From contig RGCG01000002.1 of the NCBI GenBank assembly GCA_009919275.1, positions 20,028 through 84,027 of the forward strand: a stretch of 64,000 bases of DNA. Direction: 5' to 3'. Source of the stretch: Actinomycetota bacterium. Its GTDB lineage: Bacteria > Actinomycetota > Acidimicrobiia > Acidimicrobiales > Ilumatobacteraceae. The position numbers and the translations under genes are program-made. Positions 21,188 through 31,384 of the stretch are shown one piece after another. The stretch's first letter is position 1. The number at the start of each line of letters is the position of its first letter. The notes beneath the pieces were generated by a model. The model ran no database searches. It saw only the letters and a program-made list of their open reading frames with translations, and was not told the origin of the DNA.

Positions 21188-22464
21188 CAACGTCTCCGTG
21201 CGCGATTGTGCGGCATGTCGAGAACTTCGCGGTACTGCTCGACCGTGAGTGCAGCGCAGTGACGCCAGCTCCACCTTTCGACGACCCGCCGCCGGCCGTT
21301 CGCACCGATGCGGGCACGGAGCTCGGCATCGTCGAGCCCGCGACGCAGGGCTGCCGCGAGTGAGTCGACGTCACCGGCCTTGCATTGCAAAACCGTGTCA
21401 CCGTCGATACCGGTGACTTCTGGGAGCGCTCCACCGTCGGTGGCGACAAGGCAGATGCCGGTGCACATCGCCTCGATGGCGGGGAGGCTGAATCCTTCGT
21501 AGAGACTCGGCACCACCGCGAGTTCGGCTTCGGCGTACAACTCGACGATGCGCTCGTCGGGCACACCCGACACAAAGTCGACGTGATCACGCAGGCCGAG
21601 AGAGTCGATGAGATCGGCGCTCTTTCCGGGTTTTGGTTTGCCGATGATCGTCAGGCGGACATCACGCTCGGTGCGCAACTTCGCCATTGCTTCGAGCAAA
21701 AAGGACAGTCCCTTCAACGCAACGTCGGCCGACGCCGTGGTGATGAGGTGGCCGGGCTTGCGAGCAACGTTGGGGATCGGACGGAAGAGGTCGGGGTCGA
21801 CGCCGACCGGCACGAGACGCATGCGGTCGAGCGACACGCCCATGTCGTCGTGGATGTCCTTGATGGAGTTCTCACTGACGACCACGATCCGGGGCATTTT
21901 CGAGGCAACCTTGCCTTGCATCTTCACGAACGAATACCAGCGGCTGATTCCGAAGCGCTTGTAACGACTCTTCGTGTGTTCGAGCTCGAGAGCACGATCG
22001 CGCGTGATGGGGTGGTGAAGCGTGACGACGGTGGGAATCATCTTTTCGATTTTCAGGATGTCGTCGCCCAGGCATTGGTTGTCGTGCACGATGTCAAAGT
22101 CACCGACGCGGCTCTTCAGGGCGCGATAGGCGCGCATGCTGAAGGCCTTGGGTTCCCCGAAGGTTCCCTTCAAGAAAAGCGCTGCCTCGACGAAGTTCGG
22201 CCAGTTCTTCAGTTCCCAGTAGGCGGGGAATCGACCCGGATACTGGTCGTTGAAGATGTCGAGGCTCGGCAGTTGGTGAAGGGGGATGCGAGGGTCGAGA
22301 ACCGGGTAGGGCTGGCCGCCGAACACCTCGACGTGGTGACCGAGATCGACGAGAGCCTTGGTGAGATGTCGGGTGTAGACGCCCTGGCCACCGACGTGGG
22401 GCTTTCCTCTGTAGGTGAGGTATGCGATGCGCAACGGCCCACTCGGGTCTGACCCCACTGTCAT
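21187..22464 (-). CDS. glycosyltransferase family 4
   Basis: GGQGVYTRHLTKALVDLGH...VPVGVDPDLFRP...VVPSLYEGFSLPAIEAMCTGICLVATDGGALPE. Confidence 0.93.
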   Translation of the reverse strand: MTVGSDPSGPLRIAYLTYRGKPHVGGQGVYTRHLTKALVDLGHHVEVFGGQPYPVLDPRIPLHQLPSLDIFNDQYPGRFPAYWELKNWPNFVEAALFLKGTFGEPKAFSMRAYRALKSRVGDFDIVHDNQCLGDDILKIEKMIPTVVTLHHPITRDRALELEHTKSRYKRFGISRWYSFVKMQGKVASKMPRIVVVSENSIKDIHDDMGVSLDRMRLVPVGVDPDLFRPIPNVARKPGHLITTASADVALKGLSFLLEAMAKLRTERDVRLTIIGKPKPGKSADLIDSLGLRDHVDFVSGVPDERIVELYAEAELAVVPSLYEGFSLPAIEAMCTGICLVATDGGALPEVTGIDGDTVLQCKAGDVDSLAAALRRGLDDAELRARIGANGRRRVVERWSWRHCAALTVEQYREVLDMPHNRARRR

Positions 22465-22506
22465 AGAGCGGTCAGGCTACCGCCCGGTAGGCGACCTGCT
22501 CGTGGG

Positions 22507-23752
22507 TCACTTCGTGCGTGTTTTCGCCGGCTCTCTGTCATCGAACCGACGCATGAGCAGGTAGGCAAACGCGCCAAGCATGACGAGGACAATCGGCATG
22601 TCGCCGAGGCGTGAATACCAGGTGCGCCCGGTGCGCAGCGGCACGTCGGCGATGATGACCGCGTCGTCGCCAATGCGCGTTCGCGAGACGACGTCTCCTG
22701 CATTACTAATGAAGCCCGAGAAGCCGGTCGGCGCCGCCTGGACAACGAATCGCGCCGACTCAATGGCGCGAACCCGCGACGACGCGAGTTGCTGTGTCTG
22801 CAGAATCGTGCCGCGGTACGAGGATCCGTTCGTCGGGTTGATGACGATTGAGGCGCCGTCCTCGACTCCCTCGTTGACGCGACCCGCAAAGAAGATCTCC
22901 CACGAGATCGCCGTTGCGACACGCACTTCATCGATGGCATCGCCGCTGATGGTGGCCTTGTCGAGCGGAACGGTGAGTAGTCCCCTCGACGTGCCGGAAA
23001 CTGCATCGGTGGGCACTTGATCAACCGGTGCACCAATCGCGCGCAGGACCCCGCGCATCGGGATGTACTCGCCAAACGGGACACGGCGCACCTTGTCGTA
23101 TTGATCGCCGATCGACCCGTCGGGCATCACGACGACTTGGCGGTTCGTGAAACGACCCGGGCCGGCGTCTTGTGTGACTCCGACAAGGAACGGAACGTCG
23201 AGTCGCCCAGCCTCAGCGGCGATTTCTGCGTACTCCGGAGAAACTGCGAAGTCTGCGACGTCGATGACGTTTTCGGGCCAAACCACGAGGTCGACCTTGT
23301 CCGACGACACCGATGACCCTGACGAGCGGGACAACGGGACTCTGCGCCTGGGAGATTCCGAGCGACGCAAGCGGCACACCACCGAACGGCCACGAGAATC
23401 GGAGTGCTTCGACGAGGCCGTGCGAAAGCGGTTGCATCACGGCGTGGCGATCGGTGCGCCAAATGACAGCCTCGGCCAGGCCGTGAAGCAGTGCAAAAAG
23501 GATGCAGGCGATGATCCAACCCGGTGCCGAGATGAACCACATCCATGCAGTCGCGGGCAAAAGCCAGCCCAACACGAAAATGGTTGCCAGTGCGAATGCA
23601 CCACGGCGTGTCTCTGCCTTGCGGCTGATCGTGTGGAACCACGCGAGGCCGAGAAATGCGAGGGGCCACCAACCCCACGGGGGCATCGACGCGGCGACAA
23701 TGAGCCCCGCCGCGAGTGATCGTGTGCCGGCGGGCGCGATGCGACGTGTCAC
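22507..23752 (-). pseudogene. lnt: apolipoprotein N-acyltransferase, apparently disrupted by internal deletion plus frameshift
   Basis: N-terminal TM half (GTG at 23752; SMPPWGWWPLAFLGLAWF...GGVPLASLGISQAQSPVVPLVRVIGV) in one frame, nitrilase half (VDLVVWPENVIDV...YDKVRRVPFGEYIP...NPTNGSSYRGTILQTQQLA) in another; the linking region is absent. Confidence 0.75.
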
Positions 23753-24312
23753 TGGCCGCCGGAGGTTCTCTGCGAGATCAGCTTTGCGAAGACGACGTAT
23801 CTGTAGGCAATTGAGTGCGGAGGATGGCAAGCAAAGATTGTGAGCGTCGCTGTGCGTGTTGGCCGCGTGATCCACATTGCATCGGGTCGCACCACCTGGC
23901 GCTTCGTGATCCGGTACTCGAGAACGCTTTGCTTCTTCCCGGTCGTGGTGACGTAGATGAGGTCGCCGATTGCCAATTTGTCGATGTCGCGCATCGGGGC
24001 GCCGTGGCTGGTTCGGTGGCCGGCGATCACTGCGTTGCCGGGGCGGCCCGGTAGCGAGGTTCCCGGCCACAAGCCGAGCCCGCGCGACAGAGCGTCGTCA
24101 TGGATGCCGTAAAGAAGAGGAACGTTCACACCGATCGAGGGGATGTTCACGACGGCCACACTGCGCCCGAGCCGCGGAACCGCGGTTGCGGTTCCAGCGG
24201 CTCGAGTGGCGAGCGTTGGCGTGGGCGCGAAGGCGACTGCCGATGTCGCCAGTGCCGCCGATGTTGCCAAAAACAAGGCGAGCCACACCAGCCGGGGTTG
24301 GGAACGACGCAC
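23749..24312 (-). CDS. sortase (class D/E-like)
   Basis: Signal/TM N-terminus; AVIAGHRTSHGAP, TLTIFACHPPHSIAYRYVV give His, Cys and Arg active-site residues. Confidence 0.88.
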   Translation of the reverse strand: MRRSQPRLVWLALFLATSAALATSAVAFAPTPTLATRAAGTATAVPRLGRSVAVVNIPSIGVNVPLLYGIHDDALSRGLGLWPGTSLPGRPGNAVIAGHRTSHGAPMRDIDKLAIGDLIYVTTTGKKQSVLEYRITKRQVVRPDAMWITRPTRTATLTIFACHPPHSIAYRYVVFAKLISQRTSGGQ

Positions 24313-24339
24313 GGGTCAATTGTGGCAAGAACGGCGGTC

Positions 24340-25737
24340 TCAGCGGGCGGAAATCTCGTCGATGATTCGCATCGCAACGTCGTTTGCCTGCTGAATGCAA
24401 GCCGGTATCCCGATTCCACGGTAACTGGCGCCCGCAAGGTGGGCGGTTGGAAGTTCGACGGCGAGGTGTGCTTCGACATGAGCCACCCGGTCGAAGTGTT
24501 GCGGGCGGTACTGCGGGAAACTCTCGACCCACCTCGTGACTCGGACCGCACTCGGGTTGAGGTCGACTCCGAGGTGCATTTTCAGGTCGGCAAGTGTGAA
24601 CGACTGAAGCTCGTCGTCGGAGTGGTGGTGCAACGGCATGCCGTCCCGACCGAGGGACACACGAAGCACTGCCGTCGAGTCGCTGTCGAGGTGCGCCCAC
24701 TTTTGAGAGGCGAACGAGACGGCGGTGACGAAGCGCTGCACGGGTTTGGGAACGAGATAGCCACTGCCGACGGCGGCTCGGGGGAGGCTGCGCTTCGGTA
24801 CTGCGAGGGTCACCATGACAACCGACGCGTGTTCCCACTCGCGAAGGAGGCGGCCGGCATTCGGTGCGGTCGCCGCAAGCCATTCCCCGGTATGGCGCGC
24901 AGGACCGGCGAGTACGACATGGTCACAGTGGTGTGAGCCTGATGATGTTTGCACCACGACGCCGGTCGCGGTGCGTTCGACAGAAGTGACGCGTTCGTTC
25001 GTCAGCACTGTCGCACCGAGTCGCGTGACGGCATCGAGAGTGGCATCGACGAGTTGTTGCATGCCCCCGATCGGTGCCGCGAACACGGGGGTTTCGGTCC
25101 CGTGGGCTGCGGGTTTCGGCCGCTTTCGCGCCGAGATGATGAGGCTGCGTCCTTCCGTTGCGAGCTCCGACAACTGTGGCATGCCGCGCAGGGAGAAGTT
25201 GTCGGTGTCTGCCGCATAGATGCTGCCCACCAACGGATCGATGAGCATTTCGTGAACCTCGTTGCCGAGACGTTTGCGCATGTATGCGCCGAGACAGTCG
25301 TTGTCGATCGACGTGCGGGGCACCAGCGGCTCGAGACCCGCGCGGATCTTTCCGCGTGCCGACAGAAGACGCGAACGGCCAAGTGGCGCAAGTCGCGTGG
25401 GCACGCCGAGGAGGAGACTTTCGGGGAGCGGGTGGAGGCGGCCCCGCCATACCGATGCCTGCGCCACCGCGGGTGAGGTGAGCACGTCGCCGAGACCAAC
25501 CGCATGCGCCAGGTCTCGCGCCGAGGGTACGCGCAGCAGGAACGCGTCAGCAGCTTCGTCAACGGCGGGGAGTCCGGCGAAGGGCGTCGTGCGGATGAGA
25601 CCACCGATGCGATCACTTGCCTCGAGAAGCGTGACCTTGATGGTTGGATCAAGGGTCAACAGCCGGTGTGCGCAAGCCAAACCGGTGATGCCCGCGCCGA
25701 CAACGACGACGTGGACGGGTGGTGACCCGGTGCTCAA
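24340..25737 (-). CDS. hemG: protoporphyrinogen/coproporphyrinogen oxidase
   Basis: VVGAGITGLACAHRLL...EASDRIGGLIRT; next to hemH and hemE. Confidence 0.9.
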   Translation of the reverse strand: MSTGSPPVHVVVVGAGITGLACAHRLLTLDPTIKVTLLEASDRIGGLIRTTPFAGLPAVDEAADAFLLRVPSARDLAHAVGLGDVLTSPAVAQASVWRGRLHPLPESLLLGVPTRLAPLGRSRLLSARGKIRAGLEPLVPRTSIDNDCLGAYMRKRLGNEVHEMLIDPLVGSIYAADTDNFSLRGMPQLSELATEGRSLIISARKRPKPAAHGTETPVFAAPIGGMQQLVDATLDAVTRLGATVLTNERVTSVERTATGVVVQTSSGSHHCDHVVLAGPARHTGEWLAATAPNAGRLLREWEHASVVMVTLAVPKRSLPRAAVGSGYLVPKPVQRFVTAVSFASQKWAHLDSDSTAVLRVSLGRDGMPLHHHSDDELQSFTLADLKMHLGVDLNPSAVRVTRWVESFPQYRPQHFDRVAHVEAHLAVELPTAHLAGASYRGIGIPACIQQANDVAMRIIDEISAR

Positions 25738-26645
25738 CCCGCTGCCTCGATAATGCGCCGCGCGAGTGCGGCCATCACCTCGGGGTTGTCGTTCACACAG
25801 GTTGTGCGGTCAAAGACGAGACCGCGTGCCTCGGCGTGCTTCTTCGCTTCGATGTCGAGGTCGAACAGAACCTCGAGGTGGTCGGCAACGAAACCACACG
25901 CGCACACGAGTACACCCCCCGGCGGGTTCTCCGAGGCCGCGAGTGCGTCGATTGCGTCGAGCACATCGGGGCCGATCCACGGTTCGGGAGTTCGTCCTGC
26001 CGACTGCCATGCGATTGCCCACTGTTCACCCTCACGCAAACCAACCGCTTCCGCCACGGCGACCGCCGTCGCGCGCAGTTCTTGCGGGTAGGGGTCACCT
26101 GCATCGATGATGCGTTGGGGTAACGAATGGGCAGTGAACAAGACCTTGGTCTTCGGGGGCATTTTCGCGAGGCGTGACCGCATGTCATCCGCGAGGAAGG
26201 TGATGAAGGCCGGCTCGGTTGCCCACGAGTCGATGCCAATGACTTCGATGCCGTTCGGCTCCGCCGCAGTTGTCGCGCGGCCAACGTATTGGCCGATGCT
26301 GTAGCTCGAGTAGTGCGGGGCAAGGACCAGGCCAACGATCTTTTCGACTCCGACGTTGGCGACGTTGGCGACGGCCTCTTCGATCATTGGATGCGCGTGC
26401 TTCAGCCCGAGCGTGACGCGAAAGCGTCCCGGTTGAAATGAATCGAGGGCATGTTGCACCGCGTCGCGTTGCGCTTCGGTGAGTGCCGCCAACGGAGACA
26501 ACCCGCCGATGGCCTCGTAACGTCCCGTCAGTTCGGCGAGCAACTCGTCGGTCGGCGGACGACCGCGCCGGATGTCGGTGTAGTACGGGAGGATTTCTTC
26601 GCGGCTGCGCGGCGTGCCGTAGGCCATGAGAACGACGGAAATCAT
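25734..26645 (-). CDS. hemH: ferrochelatase
   Basis: VVLMAYGTPRSREEILPYYTDIRRGRPP...FTAHSLPQRIIDAGDPY. Confidence 0.93.
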   Translation of the reverse strand: MISVVLMAYGTPRSREEILPYYTDIRRGRPPTDELLAELTGRYEAIGGLSPLAALTEAQRDAVQHALDSFQPGRFRVTLGLKHAHPMIEEAVANVANVGVEKIVGLVLAPHYSSYSIGQYVGRATTAAEPNGIEVIGIDSWATEPAFITFLADDMRSRLAKMPPKTKVLFTAHSLPQRIIDAGDPYPQELRATAVAVAEAVGLREGEQWAIAWQSAGRTPEPWIGPDVLDAIDALAASENPPGGVLVCACGFVADHLEVLFDLDIEAKKHAEARGLVFDRTTCVNDNPEVMAALARRIIEAAG

Positions 26646-27682
26646 CGGCGGGTCCTTTCGTGAACATGTTGCACCACGGCGAGAAGAACATCGGGATCGC
26701 ACTGTGGTGTGACACCGTGGCCGAGGTTGAAGATGTGTCCAGCGTGTCCGCCGTTCGCTGCGAGGACTTCATCGGCCGCGGCAATGGCATGATCGCGTCC
26801 CGCGAGTACCGCCGCCGGGTCGAGGTTTCCCTGGAGAATGACGTCGGGCCCGATTCGTCGACGCACCTCGTTCAGCGCAACGGTGTGGTCGACACCGAGT
26901 ACAGCGGCCCCCGCGTCGTTCATGGCCTCGAGCAAATGTGAACAGCCGACCCCGAAGTGGATTCCTGCAACGTCGGGGTGCAAGCGACGAAGTTCGGCGA
27001 AGAGTGCGCGGGTGTGGGGGAGAACCGCCCGGCGATACGTGTCGATGTCGAGAGCGCCGATCCAACTGTCGAAAATCTGGAATGCCTGTGCGCCGTGCAC
27101 GATCTGCCGGTCGACGAGTTCGACGGCGTGTTGTGTGAGGCGCTCCATCGTGTCGCCCCACAGGACGGGTTCGTCGCGCATCATTGCGAGGGTGTGTTCG
27201 TAGGTGCGGCTGGGACGACCCTCGATGAGATAGCTCGCAACCGTGAAGGGTGCCCCTGCGAAGCCGAGCAGTGGCACGTCGAGTTGTCGTACGAGGATGT
27301 CGATCGTCTCCATGACGTAGCCCATGTCGGTTTCCGCATCAAGCGGACGAAGACGAGCAAGGTCGGCGGCGCGTCGCAACGGTGCTTCGGCAACCGGCCC
27401 CGTTCCCGGTGCTACATCGATGCCGAATCCAACCGCGTGTGACGAGACGACGATGTCGCTGTACAGAACCGCGGCATCGACCCCGTAGCGACGAACGGGC
27501 TGCAGCGTGAACTCGGCTGCGAGGTCGGGCTTCTTGATGGCATCGAGGATGCTGCCCTCGCCACGCAGAGCGCGGTATTCGGGCAGGCTGCGCCCCGCCT
27601 GACGCATGAACCACACGGGTGTATGTGTTGCGGGCAGACCGTTGGCCGCAAGAAGAAAGGCCGAGTCGGTGGGGGCAGCCAC
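26642..27682 (-). CDS. hemE: uroporphyrinogen decarboxylase
   Basis: HTPVWFMRQAGRSLPEYRALR...GFAGAPFTVASYLIEGRPS. Confidence 0.96.
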   Translation of the reverse strand: MAAPTDSAFLLAANGLPATHTPVWFMRQAGRSLPEYRALRGEGSILDAIKKPDLAAEFTLQPVRRYGVDAAVLYSDIVVSSHAVGFGIDVAPGTGPVAEAPLRRAADLARLRPLDAETDMGYVMETIDILVRQLDVPLLGFAGAPFTVASYLIEGRPSRTYEHTLAMMRDEPVLWGDTMERLTQHAVELVDRQIVHGAQAFQIFDSWIGALDIDTYRRAVLPHTRALFAELRRLHPDVAGIHFGVGCSHLLEAMNDAGAAVLGVDHTVALNEVRRRIGPDVILQGNLDPAAVLAGRDHAIAAADEVLAANGGHAGHIFNLGHGVTPQCDPDVLLAVVQHVHERTRR

Positions 27683-27715
27683 GTGCGGCAGGCTACCGCT
27701 GCACGAAGTTTTCGG

Positions 27716-28606
27716 CTAACGGGAGCGGGCCCGCAGGAGCGCCTCGACACGTGCGATGCGCGTGCGAGCCGGCGGATGTGACGAGAAGATCCGCTCGTGT
27801 CGACTGCGTCCGATTGCACTTGGATCGCGGGCCGCAACATGGGTGAGCGCGCGTGACAGCTGTCGCCCAAAGCCGAGCTCAACGACGCGTTTGTCCGCAT
27901 TGAATTCCGCATCACGACCGACAAGGTCGTTCAGTCTCTGCGCGAAAACGAGCGTCGACCCGAACATCCACGAAAACGCGGTGAGCATTGTTCGCACGGC
28001 ACCGGCGACATAAGGAACGACACCTGACATTCCCTCGGCGCGGCGCACCGATGCATCGGCGAACCGTCGCAACCACTCACCGATCTGGTTGAACAGCAGC
28101 ACAGGAAGACTGAACCACTGGGCAAACGAGAGGGCGACCGTGTGGGCGCCGAGGTGGTGACTGAACTCGTGTGCGACAACACCGATGAGTTCATCTTCGT
28201 CGAGCTTTGCGAGGGCGAAGGAACTGACGACGAGAATGTGGCCTCCACAAGCAAAGGCGTTCAGATCATCGCTGTCCTCGACCGCCAGCAGGAACCGCCG
28301 ACGCGGTGTTCCCGCGGCGGCGAGAACCATGCGTGCCGCGACGGCGAGTCGACGTTCTTCGTCACGTTGAGGAGTTCTGACTCCGAGAAGTCGCAAGACG
28401 AAGAGTTGTTGTGTGATCGGAACGAACATGACAACCGACGCGAGAACGGCAATGGCAATGAACATCGGGTAGTTGATGTCGAACGGAAGTGAAACGACGA
28501 GCCAGATCAGTGACACCGCGACGAGCCAAGCAGGGAGTAGTGCGACAACGGGCAGGACCGCGGTGAAAGCGGCTGCGTCGACAGTTCGTTTTTTCCGCCG
28601 CGCCAC
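27716..28606 (-). CDS. M48-family HtpX-like zinc metalloprotease
   Basis: DELIGVVAHEFSHHLGAHTVAL HExxH; EFNADKRVVELG third ligand motif; SSHPPARTRIARVEALL. Confidence 0.88.
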   Translation of the reverse strand: MARRKKRTVDAAAFTAVLPVVALLPAWLVAVSLIWLVVSLPFDINYPMFIAIAVLASVVMFVPITQQLFVLRLLGVRTPQRDEERRLAVAARMVLAAAGTPRRRFLLAVEDSDDLNAFACGGHILVVSSFALAKLDEDELIGVVAHEFSHHLGAHTVALSFAQWFSLPVLLFNQIGEWLRRFADASVRRAEGMSGVVPYVAGAVRTMLTAFSWMFGSTLVFAQRLNDLVGRDAEFNADKRVVELGFGRQLSRALTHVAARDPSAIGRSRHERIFSSHPPARTRIARVEALLRARSR

Positions 28607-28645
28607 GCGACCGAGGCTAGACACCACCGCGTCTACACTGAGTGA

Positions 28646-29410
28646 ATGAGCGAGTCACAGGTCATGGATGGTGCGGAAGCGTGGTCCCACGAGGGAACGG
28701 TCGACGCCGGAGTGGTCGTGGTGCACGGATTCACCGGAAACCCAGGCTCGATGCGCGGTCTCGCCGAGGCATGCGCAGCAGCGGGTCTGCATGTCGAGAT
28801 GCCGCGACTGGCAGGTCACGGAACATGCGTCGACGACATGCTCCCGACGAGGTGGGTCGACTGGTGCCGCGACGCTGATGCCGCGTATGCGCGATTGTCC
28901 TCGCGCACCAAGAACGTCGTCGTCATGGGTCTGTCGATGGGTGGATCGCTCACGTTGTGGCTCGCAGCCGAGCACCCCGAAACAAAGGGGATCGTGTGCG
29001 TGAACCCGGCGACTTTCCCTCTGCCCGACGAGATGATGTCGGCAATTCGCGGAATTCTCGAAGGCGGCACCGAGGTCATTCCGGGGATCGGCAGCGACAT
29101 CGCTGATCCCGAGGTCACCGAGAACGCCTATCCGGGCACACCGGTGAGGCCCCTTCTGTCCTTCATGGACGAGGGCTTGGTGCCGCTGTCACGGCGCTAC
29201 GCCACCACCCGGGTGCCACTCCTTCTCTATACGTCGGCGAACGACCACGTCGTCGACCCGGCCCAAAGCGACCGGTTGGCCGAGGTCTACGGAGGGACGG
29301 TCGAACGGGTCACCCTCGAGCGCAGCTTTCACGTCGCGACCCAGGATTACGACAAGGGCGAGATTTTTGCCGGTTCGGTGGCCTTCGCACGTCGCGTCAC
29401 GGGGTTCTGA
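28646..29410 (+). CDS. alpha/beta hydrolase (Est30-like carboxylesterase)
   Basis: VVVVHGFTGNPGSMRGLAEA...VVVMGLSMGGSLTLWLA...PLLLYTSANDHVVDPAQSD. Confidence 0.85.
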   Translation: MSESQVMDGAEAWSHEGTVDAGVVVVHGFTGNPGSMRGLAEACAAAGLHVEMPRLAGHGTCVDDMLPTRWVDWCRDADAAYARLSSRTKNVVVMGLSMGGSLTLWLAAEHPETKGIVCVNPATFPLPDEMMSAIRGILEGGTEVIPGIGSDIADPEVTENAYPGTPVRPLLSFMDEGLVPLSRRYATTRVPLLLYTSANDHVVDPAQSDRLAEVYGGTVERVTLERSFHVATQDYDKGEIFAGSVAFARRVTGF

Positions 29411-29413
29411 TCG

Positions 29414-30250
29414 GTGTCACTGCTCGCAGCCATACCGAGCCCGTCGTCGAACGCGCTCGAGATCGGCCCTCTCAGACTGAATGCCTACGGGTTGATGATT
29501 GCGCTCGGCGTCATCCTCGGTGTGCGCATCGCAGGCAAGGCACTCGAGCGACGTGGCGCGGGAACCAGCGATGATTTCGGTGCGGTCGCAATGTGGGCGG
29601 TTCCCGCGGGCGTCATTGGTGCGCGGATTTACCACGTCGTCACCGATTGGGACAGGTTCTCCGGAAACATCGGTGATGTCGTGAAGGTCTGGCAGGGAGG
29701 CCTCGGCATCTGGGGCGGCATTGCCCTTGGCGTACCCGTCGGGATGTGGGCGGCACGTCGCCGCGGACTCGACGTAGCGGTTGTCGTCACCGTCGCCGCA
29801 CCGGCGATTGCCGCGGCGCAGGCGGTTGGTCGGTGGGGGAACTGGTTCAATCAGGAACTCTTCGGAAAGCCGACGGACCTACCTTGGGCGTTGCGCGTCA
29901 GCGATGCGAAGGCAGCCGCCGCGGGTTTCGATCCGGGAACGACTTTTCATCCGACCTACCTTTATGAGTCGCTGTGGTGTGCGGCGCTTTGCATTGCACT
30001 GCTGGCGGTCAACCGCCGTGGCTCACTCAAGCCCGGCCGCGTGTTTTGGCTCTACGCCGCGGGGTACACGCTCATGCGTTTCTTCATCGAGGGATTGCGT
30101 ATCGACCGTGCCCACGAAGCCGGCGGGTTGCGGCTGAACCAATGGGTGTCGCTGGTGGTGTTCGTCGTCTCCGTCGCGCTTTTCGCGGTTCAGGTTCGGG
30201 CCGATCGTCGACACGGGTCTAGCGTGGCGATCCATGAGCCCCAGCAGTAG
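29414..30250 (+). CDS. lgt: prolipoprotein diacylglyceryl transferase
   Basis: NAYGLMIALGVILGVRIAG...GGLGIWGGIALGV...QAVGRWGNWFNQELFGKPTDLPWALRV...FHPTYLYES. Confidence 0.96.
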   Translation: MSLLAAIPSPSSNALEIGPLRLNAYGLMIALGVILGVRIAGKALERRGAGTSDDFGAVAMWAVPAGVIGARIYHVVTDWDRFSGNIGDVVKVWQGGLGIWGGIALGVPVGMWAARRRGLDVAVVVTVAAPAIAAAQAVGRWGNWFNQELFGKPTDLPWALRVSDAKAAAAGFDPGTTFHPTYLYESLWCAALCIALLAVNRRGSLKPGRVFWLYAAGYTLMRFFIEGLRIDRAHEAGGLRLNQWVSLVVFVVSVALFAVQVRADRRHGSSVAIHEPQQ

Positions 30251-31070
30251 CCCAGCTTCCGGCAGCGACGTCGTTCTCTATTCCACGCCCGCGCCGGGTG
30301 TCGCACTCTTGACCTTGAACCGGCCCGATCGGATGAATGCATGGAATGCAGATCTCTCCGCGCGCTACTTCGAGCTTCTCGAACACTGCGCGCAGAGTGA
30401 CGACGTGCGTGCGATCGTGGTCACGGGGGCGGGTCGCGGATTCTGCGCGGGCGCCGACATGGATGCACTGCAGTCCATCGGCTCGTCGTCTGACGGCGGG
30501 TCGGGCGGTGCACCAAGCGCCGAGGCAGCGTCGGGTTCGCACCTCCAGTCGTTCACGACCACCGTCCCCAAGCCCGTCATTGCGGCGGTCAACGGCGCAT
30601 GCGCCGGCATCGGCATGGTTCAGGCCCTCGCCTGCGACATTCGTTTTGCGGCCGCGGGCGCGAAGTTCACCACTGCATTCGGTCGTCGCGGACTGATTGC
30701 CGAGTACGGAATGAGCTGGCTGCTCCCGCGACTCGTGGGAACCGCCAACGCACTCGACCTGCTCTTGTCCGCGCGGGTTGTGCTGGCCGAAGAGGCTCAC
30801 GCGATGGGAATGGTCAACGCCGTGCTGCCCGCCGACAAGCTCGTCGACCACGCGGTCGCCTACGCCGCCGATCTCGCCGCGAATGTCTCGCCGACATCGA
30901 TGGCCGTCATGAAACAACAGGTCTATGCCGACTACGGGATGACCCTCGGCGATGCCGAGCAGAAGGCGTTGCGTTTGATGAAGGAGTCGTTGCGCCGGCC
31001 GGACTTCAAGGAGGGCGTCGCCAGCTTCCTTGAAAAGCGGCCACCGAATTTCTCCCCGGTCACTCGTTAG
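30234..31070 (+). CDS. enoyl-CoA hydratase/isomerase family protein
   Basis: LTLNRPDRMNAWNADL...VVTGAGRGFCAGADMDAL...KPVIAAVNGACAGIGM. Confidence 0.92.
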   Translation: MSPSSSPASGSDVVLYSTPAPGVALLTLNRPDRMNAWNADLSARYFELLEHCAQSDDVRAIVVTGAGRGFCAGADMDALQSIGSSSDGGSGGAPSAEAASGSHLQSFTTTVPKPVIAAVNGACAGIGMVQALACDIRFAAAGAKFTTAFGRRGLIAEYGMSWLLPRLVGTANALDLLLSARVVLAEEAHAMGMVNAVLPADKLVDHAVAYAADLAANVSPTSMAVMKQQVYADYGMTLGDAEQKALRLMKESLRRPDFKEGVASFLEKRPPNFSPVTR

Positions 31071-31081
31071 CATCTGACGCC

Positions 31082-31384
31082 GTGTCACAGCGTCTCACCG
31101 CCGCCGACGTGGCGAAGGTTGCGCGCCTCGCCCGTCTCAACGTTTCGCCCGAGGAAGTCGAGCGTTACACGCGCCAACTCGATGGCATGCTCGATCACTT
31201 CGCCGACATCGACAACCTCGATCTTGCGAATGTCGAGCCGATGACGCAGCCGTACCCTCTCGTCAACGTGTTGCGCGCCGATGTCGAGCAACCATGCCTC
31301 GATCGTGACGAGGTTCTCGCGGTGGCACCCGCGGCCGAAGATGGTCGATTCCGCGTTCCTCCATCGGGTGGTCTCCATGAATGA
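31082..31384 (+). CDS. gatC: Asp/Glu-tRNA amidotransferase subunit C
   Basis: DVAKVARLARLNVSPEEVERYTRQLDGMLDHFADIDNLDLANVEPM. Confidence 0.94.
   Translation: MSQRLTAADVAKVARLARLNVSPEEVERYTRQLDGMLDHFADIDNLDLANVEPMTQPYPLVNVLRADVEQPCLDRDEVLAVAPAAEDGRFRVPPSGGLHE

Noticed and set aside
22507-23752. Programmed ribosomal frameshift in lnt
   Set aside because: A whole segment between the two halves is missing, so a simple frameshift would not restore a normal Lnt; deletion or assembly error fits better
23749-24312. Sortase as anchor for the two giant proteins
   Set aside because: Neither giant ends with an LPxTG/LAxTG-type motif plus TM and basic tail; sortase is 10 kb away with unrelated neighbours
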